Source of the DNA: JAEUPI01 sp963814435
Lineage (GTDB): Bacteria > Pseudomonadota > Gammaproteobacteria > Burkholderiales > Burkholderiaceae_C
Assembly: GCA_963814435.1 (NCBI GenBank)
Contig: CAWFCV010000025.1
Span: forward strand, 124,001 to 188,000
Length of the DNA: 64,000 bases
Direction: 5' to 3'
Position 1 is the stretch's first letter, and the number at the start of each line of letters is the position of its first letter. Positions 29,336 through 40,682 of this stretch are shown in pieces. Under the pieces are notes generated by a model, which was not told where the DNA came from, made no database searches, and worked only from the letters and a program-made list of their open reading frames with translations. Position numbers and translations under genes: made by a program.

Positions 29336-30643
29336 ATGAAAGCACTGAGACTGGGTGCATCGATCGCGGTGGCCGCGCTGTTGGCGTGGTCCAGCGCACC
29401 GGCGATGGCCCAAACGAAGATCAAGCTCGAGAAGGTGGTCAGCGGCATCAACACGCCGCTGGCGATGGTGCAGCCGCCGGGCGACAGCCGCATGTTCATC
29501 ATCGAACAGAACGGCCGCATCAAGATCCTCGAAGGCGGCAAGCTCGCGGCGAACCCGTTCCTCGACATCCGCAGCAAGATCAAGACGCTGCTCCACGACT
29601 TCGACGAGCGCGGCCTGCTCGGCCTCGCGTTCCACCCGAAGTTCAAGGACAACGGCAAGTTCTACGTCGCCTACAGCGCGCACCTGGACTACCAGGCCGA
29701 CCTGGGCCAGATGCTGTGGTACGACCACAGCAACGTGGTCGAGGAGTACACGGTGTCGTCGACCGACAAGAACACGGCCGACCCGAGCAGCGCGCGGCGC
29801 ATCATGAGCAACAGCTGGCCGCAGTTCAACCACAACGGCCACTGGATCGGCTTCGGGCCGGACGGCATGCTGTACATCTCCACCGGTGACGGCGGCTACG
29901 CCAACGACTGGGGCATCGGCCACAACCCGGCGATCGGCAACGGCCAGGACCTGACGATCAACCTCGGCAAGATCCTGCGCATCGACGTCGACAAGCGCAC
30001 CGGCGGCAAGCCCTACGGCATCCCGCCGGACAACCCGTTCGTCGGCAAGAAGGACGCCAACCCCGAGATCTGGGCCTACGGCGTGCGCAACCCGTGGCGC
30101 TGCTCGTTCGACATGGGCAGCAGCACGGCCGAGCTGTATTGCGGCGACGTGCAGCAGAACAGCTACGAGACCGTCAAGCTCATCGGCAAGGGCCAGAACA
30201 TGGGCTGGCGCCGGGTCGAGGGCATGATGCGCTGCTTCGACTACCTGAAGCCGGACGATCACCCCGCCAACTGCGACAAGGCGGGCATCACGCCGGCCAT
30301 CATCGAGTACAACAACTGCACGGCCAAGCCGCAACGGCTGCAAGGGCATCTCGGTGACCGGCGGTTATGTCTACCGCGGCGCCAATGCGGCGTTGAAGGG
30401 CAAGTACATCTTCGGCGACTGGAGCAAGAGCTTCGCCGAGATGGACGGCCAGATCTTCATCGGCACGCAAGGGCGGCGACGGCAAGTGGAGCGATGGAAG
30501 TCGCGCAGGTCACCAACATGCAGGGCAAGCTGCCCTACGTGCTGGCCTTCGCGCAGGACGCCGCCGGCGAGGTCTATGTGCTGACCTCGATCACCACGGG
30601 CCCCAACGGTTCGCTGGACACGATCTACAAGATCACCCAGTAA
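29336..30643 (+). CDS. PQQ-dependent sugar dehydrogenase-like (GSDH family)
   Basis: About 435 aa soluble-quinoprotein propeller with a signal peptide cleaved after APAMA. Motifs: NTPLAMVQPPGDSRMFIIEQNGRI, ERGLLGLAFHPKF, NHNGHWIGFGPDGMLYISTGDGG, LGKILRIDVD, ENPEIWAYGVRNPWR (as NPEIWAYGVRNPWR here). Three single-base breaks near 30337, 30470 and 30494 cancel out, so the frame stays open but residues encoded by 30338-30494 are read wrongly. Periplasmic; substrate (aldose or sorbosone-like) unknown. The cytochrome downstream is the likely electron acceptor. Confidence 0.85.
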   Translation: MKALRLGASIAVAALLAWSSAPAMAQTKIKLEKVVSGINTPLAMVQPPGDSRMFIIEQNGRIKILEGGKLAANPFLDIRSKIKTLLHDFDERGLLGLAFHPKFKDNGKFYVAYSAHLDYQADLGQMLWYDHSNVVEEYTVSSTDKNTADPSSARRIMSNSWPQFNHNGHWIGFGPDGMLYISTGDGGYANDWGIGHNPAIGNGQDLTINLGKILRIDVDKRTGGKPYGIPPDNPFVGKKDANPEIWAYGVRNPWRCSFDMGSSTAELYCGDVQQNSYETVKLIGKGQNMGWRRVEGMMRCFDYLKPDDHPANCDKAGITPAIIEYNNCTAKPQRLQGHLGDRRLCLPRRQCGVEGQVHLRRLEQELRRDGRPDLHRHARAATASGAMEVAQVTNMQGKLPYVLAFAQDAAGEVYVLTSITTGPNGSLDTIYKITQ

Positions 30644-30661
30644 GTCTGCAATGGTTTGCAT

Positions 30662-30700
30662 CGCCACCGGGGTGTTCGCACCGCGGTGGCGGTTTTTTTT
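30662..30700 (+). terminator. Rho-independent terminator
   Basis: Stem CGCCACCG (30662-30669) pairs with CGGTGGCG (30684-30691), followed by GG... and eight T residues ending at 30700. It sits 19 nt after the dehydrogenase stop. It would separate or attenuate transcription into the cytochrome gene. Confidence 0.9.
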
Positions 30701-30747
30701 GCGATTGGGCAAACTCTCGGACCAGTCGAACGTCGGAGAATCGACGC

Positions 30748-31137
30748 ATGCAGTCTCGTAATCGCGATCGACCGCGCTGCGCAGCCTGGTCGCGTGCGCT
30801 GCCGCTCGTCGCCACCGGCGGGCCGGCGCTGGGCGCAGACCAGCCCGGCGCCGGCCGAGGAGCCGCCGCCGAAGTTCGACCCGGCCTTCCTCAGCAATGC
30901 CGCCAACGTCGACGCCGGCAAGGCCGTCTGGGACGAGCAGTGCCGGCATTGCCACGGCAACTCGGCCTATCCGGGCAAGGCGCCGAAGCTCAAGCCGGGC
31001 AGCCTACACGCCGGACTTCATCTACGACCGCGTGACCTACGGCTTTCGCAGGCATGCCGCCGTGGAAGGCCGTGTTCACGCTGGAGCAGCGCAAGGCGGT
31101 GGTGGCCTACATCAAGAGCGACGGCTTCTCGCCCTGA
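30748..31137 (+). CDS. c-type cytochrome, frameshifted
   Basis: A small monohaem cytochrome: FDPAFLSNAANVDAGKAVWDEQCRHCHGNSAYPGKAPKLKPGS, with haem motif CRHCH, then TPDFIYDRVTYGF and, after another break, GMPPWKAVFTLEQRKAVVAYIKSDGFSP, which supplies the distal Met. Breaks lie in the signal-peptide region, near 31000 and near 31050. Start ATG 30748 is tentative. Expected to be periplasmic and to take electrons from the upstream quinoprotein. Confidence 0.8.
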
Positions 31138-31170
31138 GTCGGCGTTTGTTCTCCAACCGGTGAATCCGCC

Positions 31171-31525
31171 ATGCTGCGCCTGCTGAACACGCTGCTGCTG
31201 CTGACGATGATCGGCTTCGCCGGCGTGCAGTACAACGACCCCGATTGGTACCTGTGGGTCGTCTACTACCTGGTGCCGGCGTTCTGGGCCTTCATGGCCG
31301 GCTACCGGCGACGGGTGTTCCAGTCGGTGCAGTGGCTCGGCTGGCTGTGGGCCAGCGTCGTGGCCTGGTCGGGCGCTGGTGATGGTATCTACTGGCCGAA
31401 GATGCCGCAACTTCTGGCAGAAGGCCGTGTGGATGCAGGAAGAAACCGCACGCGAGGGCATGGGGCTGATGGTCGCCCTCGGCGTGCTGCTGGTGGCGCT
31501 GCTGAGCGCGTACCGTCGGCGCTAG
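31171..31525 (+). CDS. TMEM220-like small membrane protein, frameshifted
   Basis: MLRLLNTLLLLTMIGFAGVQYNDPDWYLWVVYYLVPAFWAF begins a protein of about 117 aa with three or four spans. The QYNDPD motif and the later WPKMPNFWQKAVWMQEETAREGMGLMVALGVLLVALL (read across one break near 31408) are characteristic of the TMEM220 family. Stop TAG 31525. It lies 33 bp after the cytochrome gene. Function unknown. Confidence 0.72.
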
Positions 31526-31559
31526 CGGTGCTCGGCGGCACGCCGCGCGCGCCGCGGGC

Positions 31560-32549
31560 TCATTCGACGACTCTGTTGGCGCGCACGAGCATCGACTGGG
31601 GCAGCTTGACGCCGATCGCCTTCGCGGTCCTGCGCGTTGATCACGAACTCGACCGACGTCGGCAGTTCGACCGGCAGGTCCGCCGGCTTCGCGCCTTTGA
31701 GTATCTTGTCGACGTAGGTCGCCAAGTGTGCATAGGAGTCGTTCAGATTGGGGCCGTAGGTCATCAGGAAGCCGCCTTCGGCATAAGCGCTCCAGCCAGA
31801 GACAGTCGGCAACCGCTGCTTGAGCCCGAAGGCGGCGATCTTGCTCGCGCTGATCGAGCGTGAACGCGTCCGGGAATGCCACGATGGCCTGCGTGCCGCT
31901 TGTCGGCGAGATGCACGTTGAACGCTGCGTCGAGTTCGTTCACATCGCGCACCGGCCAGTAGGTGAGCTTCATCCCCAGCTCCGCGGCAGCGACTTGCGA
32001 GCTCTGGAACTCGGTGGGCTCGCCGGGATGGTCCGGGTCGGCGACGATGGCGACCCGCGGTCTGGCTGGCAGCACCTGCCCCAGCATCTCGAGTCGCTTG
32101 CCGACCAGCTCCAGCGCCAGGAAACTCATTCCGGTGCGTGTGCCGCCGGGCCGGGCGAGGCTGTCGACGAAACCGGCCTGCACGGGATCGCCGCTGTAGC
32201 CCATGACGACAGGCGTGGCGCCGGCGTGGCGTATGGCGCTGCGCAGCGCGCCACCCTGTGTCACGATGACGTCCACCTTCGATCGAACGAGGTCCGCGAC
32301 CATCTCGTCTGCACGTTCGCGCGAGCCATCGGCGAGCCGGGCGTCGATGACGACGTTCTTGCCTTCGACGTAGCCGCGATCGCGCATGCCCTGCCGAAAC
32401 GCGCTCAGAAAGGGCGACGTGACGGCGGAACTGCCGAGCGAGATCCATCCCACGCGAAACACCCTGGTGTTCTGCGCGAGCCCGACCAAGGGAACGTGCA
32501 GCGCGGATGCCCCCAACGCCGCGATGATCGCTTGTCGACGCCTGTTCAC
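31560..32549 (-). CDS. ABC-type substrate-binding protein, PF04392-like, frameshifted
   Basis: About 329 aa when repaired. Signal peptide MNRRRQAIIAALGASALHVPLVGLA; then RVFRVGWISLGSS, MRDRGYVEGKNVVIDARLADG, DVIVTQGG, VVMGYSGDPVQAGFVDSLARPGGTRTGMS: the standard pattern of this two-lobed periplasmic family common in Bradyrhizobium and Burkholderiales. Breaks near 31901, 31857 and 31627 separate IVAFPDAFTLD, KIAAFGLKQRLPTVSGW and AIGVKLPQSMLVRA. No cognate permease or ATPase gene is adjacent. Ligand unknown. Confidence 0.8.
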
Positions 32550-32648
32550 CGAGGCAGCGTACTGTGGGTGGGCGGGTCGGTCAACGGCGCCTGCGAATGA
32601 CCCGCCCCCGGCAACCCGCTCGAGCGCCGCGCCGTGATCGGGTTCGCG

Positions 32649-34564
32649 TCAGAACGTGCCGCGCAGCTCCGCGCGCAGACGCCGGCCCTGTGCCGGGAAG
32701 CCGACGAACTGCTCGTATTGCTTGTCGAACAGGTTGTCGATCGACAGCTTCACGCGCAGCGCGCCGTAGCGTCATGCCCCAGCCGGCATCGACCACCGTG
32801 TAGGCGGGCATGTCGATGTCGCCGGTCGGGTTCGAGCGGTCGAGGAACTTGCCGGTGTGGTTCATGCCGACGAAGACCGACTCGCGCGCGCTGATCTCGT
32901 AGACGACGCTCGCGGCGGCCTTGGTCTCCGGCCGGTTGCGCAGCGGCTGCAGGCCGTCGCGCACGTCGATGTTCAGCAGCGTGGCGCCGAGCTGCAGGCT
33001 CACGCGGTCGGCGGCGCGCCATTTCAGCTCGGGCTCGATGCCCTTGACGACGATGGTGCCGCGGTTGATGTTCTGGAAGCGTCGGTGCCGTCGAGAAGTC
33101 GACCAGGTCCTTGTAGTCGATCTGGAACACGCTGACCTGCACCGACGAGCCGGCGTTGTCGAAGCGGTGCACCGCGGTCACCTCGGCGTTCTTGCTGCGC
33201 TCGGGGCGCAGGTCGGGGTTGCCGCCGATCGGGAAGCCCAGCGCAAAGAAGCTCGGCGGCTTGAAGCCCTTGCCGTAGCTGGCCTTCAGCGTCGTCGCGC
33301 CGTTCGGCAGGTCCCACACCACGCCCAGGTGCGGCGTGTTGACGGCCGAGATGCCTTCGACCTTGTCGTGCCGCGCCCCGATCTGCAGCGCCACCCCGCC
33401 GCCGACCTTGATGCGACCCTCGGCGAACACCGCGTTGGTCTTGCGCTTCAGCGCAAAGGTCAGCGTCTGCGGGCTGAACCCGCGACCGAAGAAGTCGCCG
33501 ACGCTGGTGAGGTCACCGTCTTCGATCTGGTGCTCGACGCCGGCCACGATGCTGGCGCGGTCGCCATAGTCGTGCGTCGCGGTGACCACCGCGTTGGTGC
33601 GCTTCATGTTGGTGTCGCTGACGAACGGCGGCACCGGGAAGCGCAGGCCGCCGTCGACGAACGCGTTGTCGGCATGCTCTTCGCGGTCGAACACGGTCAC
33701 GGTGCCGGCCACGCGCACGACGCGCACGTCGCCCCAGCCGAGCTTGGCGCCGAAGGCCTGGTCGGTCGAGTCGCGCAGCGTCTTCTGCCGGTTCACCGCC
33801 AGCCGTGCGCCGCCGCTGTCGTCGGGGAAAGCCTCGCTCTTGCGCTTGACGTGGCTGGCGAACACCTCGCCGTCCAGTGCTGCGCCGGGCATGAGGCGCA
33901 CCGAACCCGACACGCTGTCCAGCCGCAACTTGCCGTCGTCGCTGCCGCTGCTGCCGTCCTGACTGCTGCCGGCGCTGATCTGCGCACGCACGGCCTCCTG
34001 GCCGAAGCCCACCGAGGCGCCGATCCTGCGGTGGTGGTCGCCGCCGGCGGCCACGTAGCCGCTGCCCGACAGGCCGGTCTGCGCCGCGCGCTTGGTGATG
34101 ATGTGCACCACGCCGGCCAGCGCCTCGCCGCCGTATACCGCCGACGCCGGCCCGCGCAGCACCTCGATGCGGTCGATCTGGTTGATGTCGATCGAGCTCA
34201 GGTCGTAGGCGCTGCCGCGGGTGGTGGTGGGGTCGTTGAGCTTCACGCCGTCGAGCAGGATCAGCAGGTGGCTGTTCTCGGCGCCGCGCATGTACAGCGA
34301 CGCGAAGCCGCCGGTCTGGCCGGCCTGGTCGACATACGCGCCGGTCACCCGCGCCAGGATGTCCTCGATGCGCGCCGGGTTGGTCTGCTGGATCTCCTTC
34401 TGGTCGATCACCGTCACGTTCTGCGCCAGACCGGTGGCGCTGGCGGGCAGCCGCGTGCCGGTGACGACGACGGTCGGCGCGTCGGCCTGGGCCAGCGCGA
34501 GACCGGGCAGGGCGCTCAGCGCGATCGCGATGCGGCGCCAGGCGAAGGGTGGGCGAGCTTGCAT
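32649..34564 (-). CDS. TonB-dependent receptor, BtuB/CirA-like, frameshifted
   Basis: About 637 aa outer-membrane receptor. Signal peptide ending LPGLALAQA, TonB box region TVVVTGTRLP, plug domain (IEDILARVTGAYV, LYMRGAENSHLLILLDGVKLNDP, IEVLRGPASAVYGGEALAGVVHIIT) and a 22-strand-type barrel. Breaks near 33080 and 32772 divert the last 150 residues; the alternative frames give NINRGTIVVKGIEPELKW and LRVKLSIDNLFDKQYEQFVGFPAQGR, with a terminal Phe before the stop, as barrels require. Substrate unknown; no cobalamin riboswitch or Fur-like box was seen upstream. Confidence 0.87.
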
Positions 34565-34740
34565 GGATGTCTCCGAGGATTGCCGTCTCGCCGCGCGACG
34601 CGCGGCGGTGCGCAGCGCGCACCGCGCGGCAGACCGCCACTCTAGTGACTGGGCACTGTCGCGTACCTATGGTTTGCGATATTGGAATCCGAACTGACGC
34701 ATTCACGCGACAGCGTTCGCTCGTGGACACTGACGCTTAC

Positions 34741-34778
34741 TTGTAGCGTATGCAACATCTATGTTGTAAACTCTACAA
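34741..34778. promoter_or_regulatory. Nested palindromic operator abutting chrB
   Basis: Two concentric inverted repeats: outer TTGTAG (34741-34746) with CTACAA (34773-34778), inner CAACAT (34753-34758) with ATGTTG (34761-34766). Both are centred at 34759.5. The outer right arm touches the chrB ATG at 34779 and there is no Shine-Dalgarno, so the mRNA may be leaderless and the operator may cover the transcription start. The A+T-rich sequence stands out from its surroundings. ChrB is the obvious candidate ligand-responsive binder. Confidence 0.75.
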
Positions 34779-35701
34779 ATGCGTTGGCACCTGCTGATCC
34801 TGTCGCTGCCGACCGAGAACGCCTCGGCCCGGATGCGTGCCTGGCGCGCCCTCAAGGCGCTGGGCGCCGCGGTGCTGCGCGACGGGGTGTACCTGTTGCC
34901 CGAGCAGGCCGGGCCGGCGCAGTCGCTGGCCGACATCGCGGCCGGGGTGCGCGAGCAGGGCGGCGAGGCGCATCTGCTGACCACCGAGCAGGCGGGCTAC
35001 GAATCGCTGTTCGACCGCGGCGACGACTACGGCCGCCTGTTGGCCGAGGTGGCAGCGTGTCGCGCGCAACTCAGTGCCGACACCGCGGCCGAATGCCTGA
35101 AGCAGGTGCGCCGCCTGAGCAAATTGCTGGAGCACCTCGAGGCGATCGATTTCTTTCCGGGCGAGGCCCGGCTGCAGGCGCAGGCCGCGGTGCACGAGCT
35201 CGAGGCCGACGTGATGCACGCGCTGTCGCCCGACGAGCCCCACGCCGCGCGGCGGCGCATCGTGCCCTTGAAGGCCGAGCAGTACCGCGGCCGCACCTGG
35301 GCCACGCGACGCCGGCCCTGGGTCGACCGGCTGGCGAGCGCCTGGCTGATCCGCCGCTTCATCGATCCGCAGGCGCGCTTCCTGTGGCTGAAGTCGCCGG
35401 CGGATTGCCCGAAGAAGGCGATCGGCTTCGACTTCGACGGCGCCACCTTCAGCCACGTCGGCGCGCGCGTGACGTTCGAGACGCTGCTGGCCAGCTTCGC
35501 GCTGGAGACGCCGGCGCTGCTGCGCCTGGGCGCGCTGGTGCACGGGCTCGATGCCGGTGGCGTGCAGCCGCCCGAGGCGCCCGGTGTCGAGCGCGTGCTG
35601 GCGGGCATGCGCGAGGCGATCGGCGACGACGACCAGCTGGTGCTGGTGGCCAACGGTGTGTTCGAGGGTCTGCTGGCGTCGTTCGAGAAGGAGGCATCGT
35701 G

Positions 35702-35702
<1 letters not shown>
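34779..35702 (+). CDS. chrB: Chromate resistance regulator/protein ChrB
   Basis: 307 aa. The N-terminal domain (MRWHLLILSLPTENASARMRAWRALKALGAAVLRDGVYLLP) and the C-terminal ChrB domain (RRRPWVDRLASAWLIRRFIDPQARFLW...FDFDGATFSHVG) are the two expected parts. In Ochrobactrum, ChrB senses chromate and controls chrA; that role is inferred here. Its TGA overlaps the chrA ATG by one base. First gene of a four-gene operon behind the nested palindrome. Confidence 0.92.
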
Positions 35703-37084
<1,382 letters not shown>

Positions 37085-37093
37085 GAGATCACC

Positions 37094-37426
37094 ATGAGCG
37101 TCATCACCGTGCCCGAACTCGCGCTGTGGCAGTCCGCCGGGTTCGGGTTCGAACTGCTCGACGTGCGGCGCGCCCAGGCGCGCGCGGCCGACGGCACCGA
37201 CATTGCGGGCGGCCGCTGGCTCGACCCGGCACAGTGGCTGGACTGGAAGGATGCGGTGCCGGCAGGGCGCCCGGTGGTCGTGTACTGCGCGCACGGCCAC
37301 GAGATCAGCCAGGGGCTCACCGCGGCGCTGCGGGCGATGGAGCGCGACGCACGCCACCTCGAGGGCGGCATCTCGGCCTGGAAGCAGGCCGGGCAGCCGG
37401 TGGTGCCGGCGGGGGCGCGATCATGA
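37094..37426 (+). CDS. Rhodanese-like sulfurtransferase
   Basis: 110 aa single rhodanese domain. Catalytic Cys in the active-site loop VVYCAHGHEISQG (about residue 60); DVRR and the LEGGISAWKQAGQPV end are typical. It sits 9 bp after chrA and overlaps the next gene by 4 nt. Role in chromate resistance is inferred from position: possibly redox or sulfur repair after oxyanion stress. Confidence 0.9.
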   Translation: MSVITVPELALWQSAGFGFELLDVRRAQARAADGTDIAGGRWLDPAQWLDWKDAVPAGRPVVVYCAHGHEISQGLTAALRAMERDARHLEGGISAWKQAGQPVVPAGARS

Positions 37427-37878
37427 AGTGGGTCACCCGTGAACGGCCGAAGATCGACCGCATCGCCTGCCCGTGGCTGGTGGCGCGCTTCATCGACCAG
37501 AATCCGGAGTTCCTCTACGTGCCCGCGCCGGACGTGTCCCGCGTGGCGCGGGAGACCGGCGCCGTGGCCTACGACGTGCCGAACGTGGAGCTCACGCACG
37601 TGGGCGAGCTGTGCAGCTTCGACGCCTTTCTCACGAAGTACCGGCTCGACGATCCGGCGCTCGCGCAACTGGCGCTGATCGTGCGCGGCGCCGACACGTC
37701 ACGGCTGGACCTGGCGCCGCAGTCGGCGGGGCTGTACGCGATCTCGCTCGGCCTGTCGAACGTCTACGCCGACGATCACGAGATGCTGCGCCACGGGATG
37801 GTGGTGTACGACGCGCTGTATGCCTGGTGTCGATCGTGCCAACGCGAGACGCACAACTGGCCGCCGAAGATGAATTGA
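37423..37878 (+). CDS. ChrB C-terminal-domain protein
   Basis: 151 aa that corresponds to the ChrB C-terminal domain alone: MKWVTRERPKIDRIACPWLVARFIDQNPEFLYVP (in pieces), AYDVPNVELTHVGELCSFDAF, LYAISLGLSNVYADDHEMLRHG. The catalytic-looking DRIACPWL and HVGELCSFD positions match the second domain of ChrB upstream. ATGA overlap with the rhodanese gene. Ends the operon. Two ChrB-C domains in one operon suggest separable sensing or enzymatic roles. Confidence 0.88.
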   Translation: MKWVTRERPKIDRIACPWLVARFIDQNPEFLYVPAPDVSRVARETGAVAYDVPNVELTHVGELCSFDAFLTKYRLDDPALAQLALIVRGADTSRLDLAPQSAGLYAISLGLSNVYADDHEMLRHGMVVYDALYAWCRSCQRETHNWPPKMN

Positions 37879-37882
37879 GGCG

Positions 37883-39478
37883 CTACCTCACCTTCACCCA
37901 GCGCAGCTCCATCGTGTCGTTGGGATACATCACCGCCGACACGCCTTTGCGCATCGCCCAGTTGAGGTGGCGCCGGTACAGCGGGATGAACGGCAGGTCG
38001 TCGTGCAGCAGGCGCAGCGCGACGCCGACGCGCGCGCGGCGCTTCACCAGGTCGGGCTCGGTGCGCACCGCGTCGATCAGCGCGTCGAGTTTCGGGTTGC
38101 TGTAGCGTCCCGCGTTGAAGGTGCCCATGCCGCTGGCGTCGTAGCTGCGGAACAGGCCGTTCAGCGTGGTCCACGGGTCGGGCGCCGCGGTCCAGCCGAA
38201 TTCGACGAAGCTCGCGCTCGCCTGGCTCAGCTTGGGGAAGAACTGATTCGTCGGCGAGCTGCGCACCTGCGTGCGGATGCCCACCTGCGTCAGCATCGCC
38301 GCCGCGGCCTGGCAGACGGCCTCGCGGTAGCCGACGTTCACGCAGTCGAGCGTGACGCCGAAGCCCTTCGGGTAGCCGGCTTGCGCCAGCAGCGAGCGCG
38401 CACGCGCCGGGTCGTAGGGCAGGCGCTGGTCGAGGTCGGCCTGGTAGCCGTCGACCAGCGGCGACACCAGGCTGCCGGTGGGCGTGGCCTGACCGCGCAG
38501 CACCTTCTGCACGATCAGATCGATGTTCAGCGCGTGCGCGACGGCCTGGCGCACGCGCAGGTCCTTGAACGGGTTGCGGTCCTTCACGTCGCCATGCAGC
38601 AGCTCGTCGCGCGCCTGGTCGAAGGTGAAGTACTGCGTGCCGATGTCGCCGGTGCTGGTCACCGTGAGCCGCGGCTCGGCCTTCAGCCGCTCGACGTCCT
38701 GGAACGGCGGGTCGAACACCAGGTCCACCTCGCCCGAGCTGAGCGCGGCCAGCCGCGTGGCGTCCGAGCGGATGCTGATGAAGGTCACCGACTCCAGATT
38801 GCCGTTGCGCCTGTCGGCGCGGCCCCACCAGGCGTCGTGGCGCTTCAGCACGGTGCGCACGTCGGGCTCGTAGCGATCGAGCCTGAACGCGCCGGTGCCC
38901 ATCGCGTTGCGCACCGTGAAGGTCTCCTGCTTGGCGTTGAAGTCCTGCGCCTTCTCGACGCCATGCTTCAGGCACCAGGCCTTGCTCATCATCGCCACGT
39001 ACGCAAGCTTGTCGGGCCACACCGCGTCGGGGGCTGCCAGGTTGAAGTCGATCGTGGTCTGGTCGACCTTCGTCACGCTGGTGAGCCCGCGCAGCGAGAA
39101 CGCGCGCTGCGACGTCGGGCCCTGGGCGCGCTCGATCGAGAACACCGCGTCGTCGGCGGTGAACGGCGTGCCGTCATGGAACGTGACGCCGCCGCGCAGC
39201 TTGAAGCGCCAGGTGGTCGGGTTGACCATCTGCCACGAGGCGGCCAGCGCCGGCTCGAGCTGGAAGCGCTCGTCGCGCGCGACCAGGCTGTCGTAGACCT
39301 GGAACGCGATGCGCGAGTGGTACAGCAGCGCCAGCGCGTGCGGATCCATCGTCTGCGGGTCGAACGCGCTGGCCACGCGCAGGCTGGCCGCCTGCACGCT
39401 GGCCATCAGCAACAGCAGCAGGGCCGCCAAGCCATGGCGCATGGCGTTCGGGGTGATCACGGCGGCGCAGTGCTTCAT
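37883..39478 (-). CDS. Peptide/nickel-type ABC substrate-binding protein (SBP family 5)
   Basis: About 531 aa periplasmic binding protein. Signal peptide within MKHCAAVITPNAMRHGLAALLLLLMASVQA; mature DppA/OppA-type motifs include FDPQTMDPHALAL, LEPALAASWQMVNPTTWRFKLRGGVTFHDGTPFTADD (in pieces), NPFKDLRVRQAVAHALNID and DPWTTLNGLFRSYD. Start ATG 39478 or 39442 are both possible; 39478 is listed. Convergent with chr operon end (4-bp gap) and divergent from the channel gene. Permease partners are absent. Confidence 0.88.
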   Translation of the reverse strand: MKHCAAVITPNAMRHGLAALLLLLMASVQAASLRVASAFDPQTMDPHALALLYHSRIAFQVYDSLVARDERFQLEPALAASWQMVNPTTWRFKLRGGVTFHDGTPFTADDAVFSIERAQGPTSQRAFSLRGLTSVTKVDQTTIDFNLAAPDAVWPDKLAYVAMMSKAWCLKHGVEKAQDFNAKQETFTVRNAMGTGAFRLDRYEPDVRTVLKRHDAWWGRADRRNGNLESVTFISIRSDATRLAALSSGEVDLVFDPPFQDVERLKAEPRLTVTSTGDIGTQYFTFDQARDELLHGDVKDRNPFKDLRVRQAVAHALNIDLIVQKVLRGQATPTGSLVSPLVDGYQADLDQRLPYDPARARSLLAQAGYPKGFGVTLDCVNVGYREAVCQAAAAMLTQVGIRTQVRSSPTNQFFPKLSQASASFVEFGWTAAPDPWTTLNGLFRSYDASGMGTFNAGRYSNPKLDALIDAVRTEPDLVKRRARVGVALRLLHDDLPFIPLYRRHLNWAMRKGVSAVMYPNDTMELRWVKVR

Positions 39479-39516
39479 GGCAACATGATTGTCGTCGCAA
39501 CCGGAGACGACCAGAC

Positions 39517-40095
<579 letters not shown>

Positions 40096-40212
40096 CGCCA
40101 ACGGCGCGCCGGGCTCGGGGACAACACCGGCGCGTGGCGCGGCCGCTCTGGCTACACTGGCGCCCCGCCAATGCCCCGGCTCGACGCGGTCGGCGCCACG
40201 CGAAAGGTTCGT

Positions 40213-40632
40213 ATGAAGGCCCTCGTCGCATTGACACTTGGCTTCCTGGCCACCGCCACCGCGGCGCAATCGATCCGCAGCAAACCCGTGCTGCAGGACT
40301 TCTCGATGGAGCGGATCATCGACCATGCGAGCGCGAAGGCCATCTTGACCGAGGGTATTCCCGCCCGTGTGTGGAAGCTCTACCCCGCCTCCAAATGGGG
40401 CTTCGCCACCCAGGTCGAAGGCGGCGTGACAGAGGGCAAGATCTGCGTGATCACGGCGCGCGCGATGATGGTGCCGCTGTCGGCCTCGGGCAAGTTGCTG
40501 CTGCGGCCGGAACAGATGGCGACCGCTTTCGACGCCATCCCCAACGCCACCGCCGAGCAGTGCCGGCAGCTGGCCAAGGACAAGCTGAAAGAGGCGGTGC
40601 AGGGCGTGGTGGCGAGTCTGGTGAAGGTCTGA
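40213..40632 (+). CDS. Hypothetical secreted protein
   Basis: 139 aa. Signal peptide MKALVALTLGFLATATAAQS, then a soluble alpha/beta domain with two Cys (KICVITAR, AEQCRQLAKDKLKEA). ATG 40213 follows GAAAGG at good spacing; an in-frame start at 40171 lacks one. No family recognised. It is 50 bp upstream of the nitroreductase-like gene and probably co-transcribed with it. Confidence 0.75.
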   Translation: MKALVALTLGFLATATAAQSIRSKPVLQDFSMERIIDHASAKAILTEGIPARVWKLYPASKWGFATQVEGGVTEGKICVITARAMMVPLSASGKLLLRPEQMATAFDAIPNATAEQCRQLAKDKLKEAVQGVVASLVKV

Positions 40633-40682
40633 CGAGGGCCCGGCGACTGTTCGTCGACCTCGCCGCACCCCAGCAGTCACGC

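Noticed and set aside
25749..33100. Mass pseudogenisation of a contiguous gene set
   Set aside because: Conserved residues persist in alternate frames throughout, stops are correctly placed and breaks follow one base pattern; consensus error is the better explanation.
34565..34740. Possible cobalamin riboswitch before the TonB receptor
   Set aside because: The B12-box and the conserved core of the element were not found on the coding strand; the region has only GC-rich palindromic stretches.
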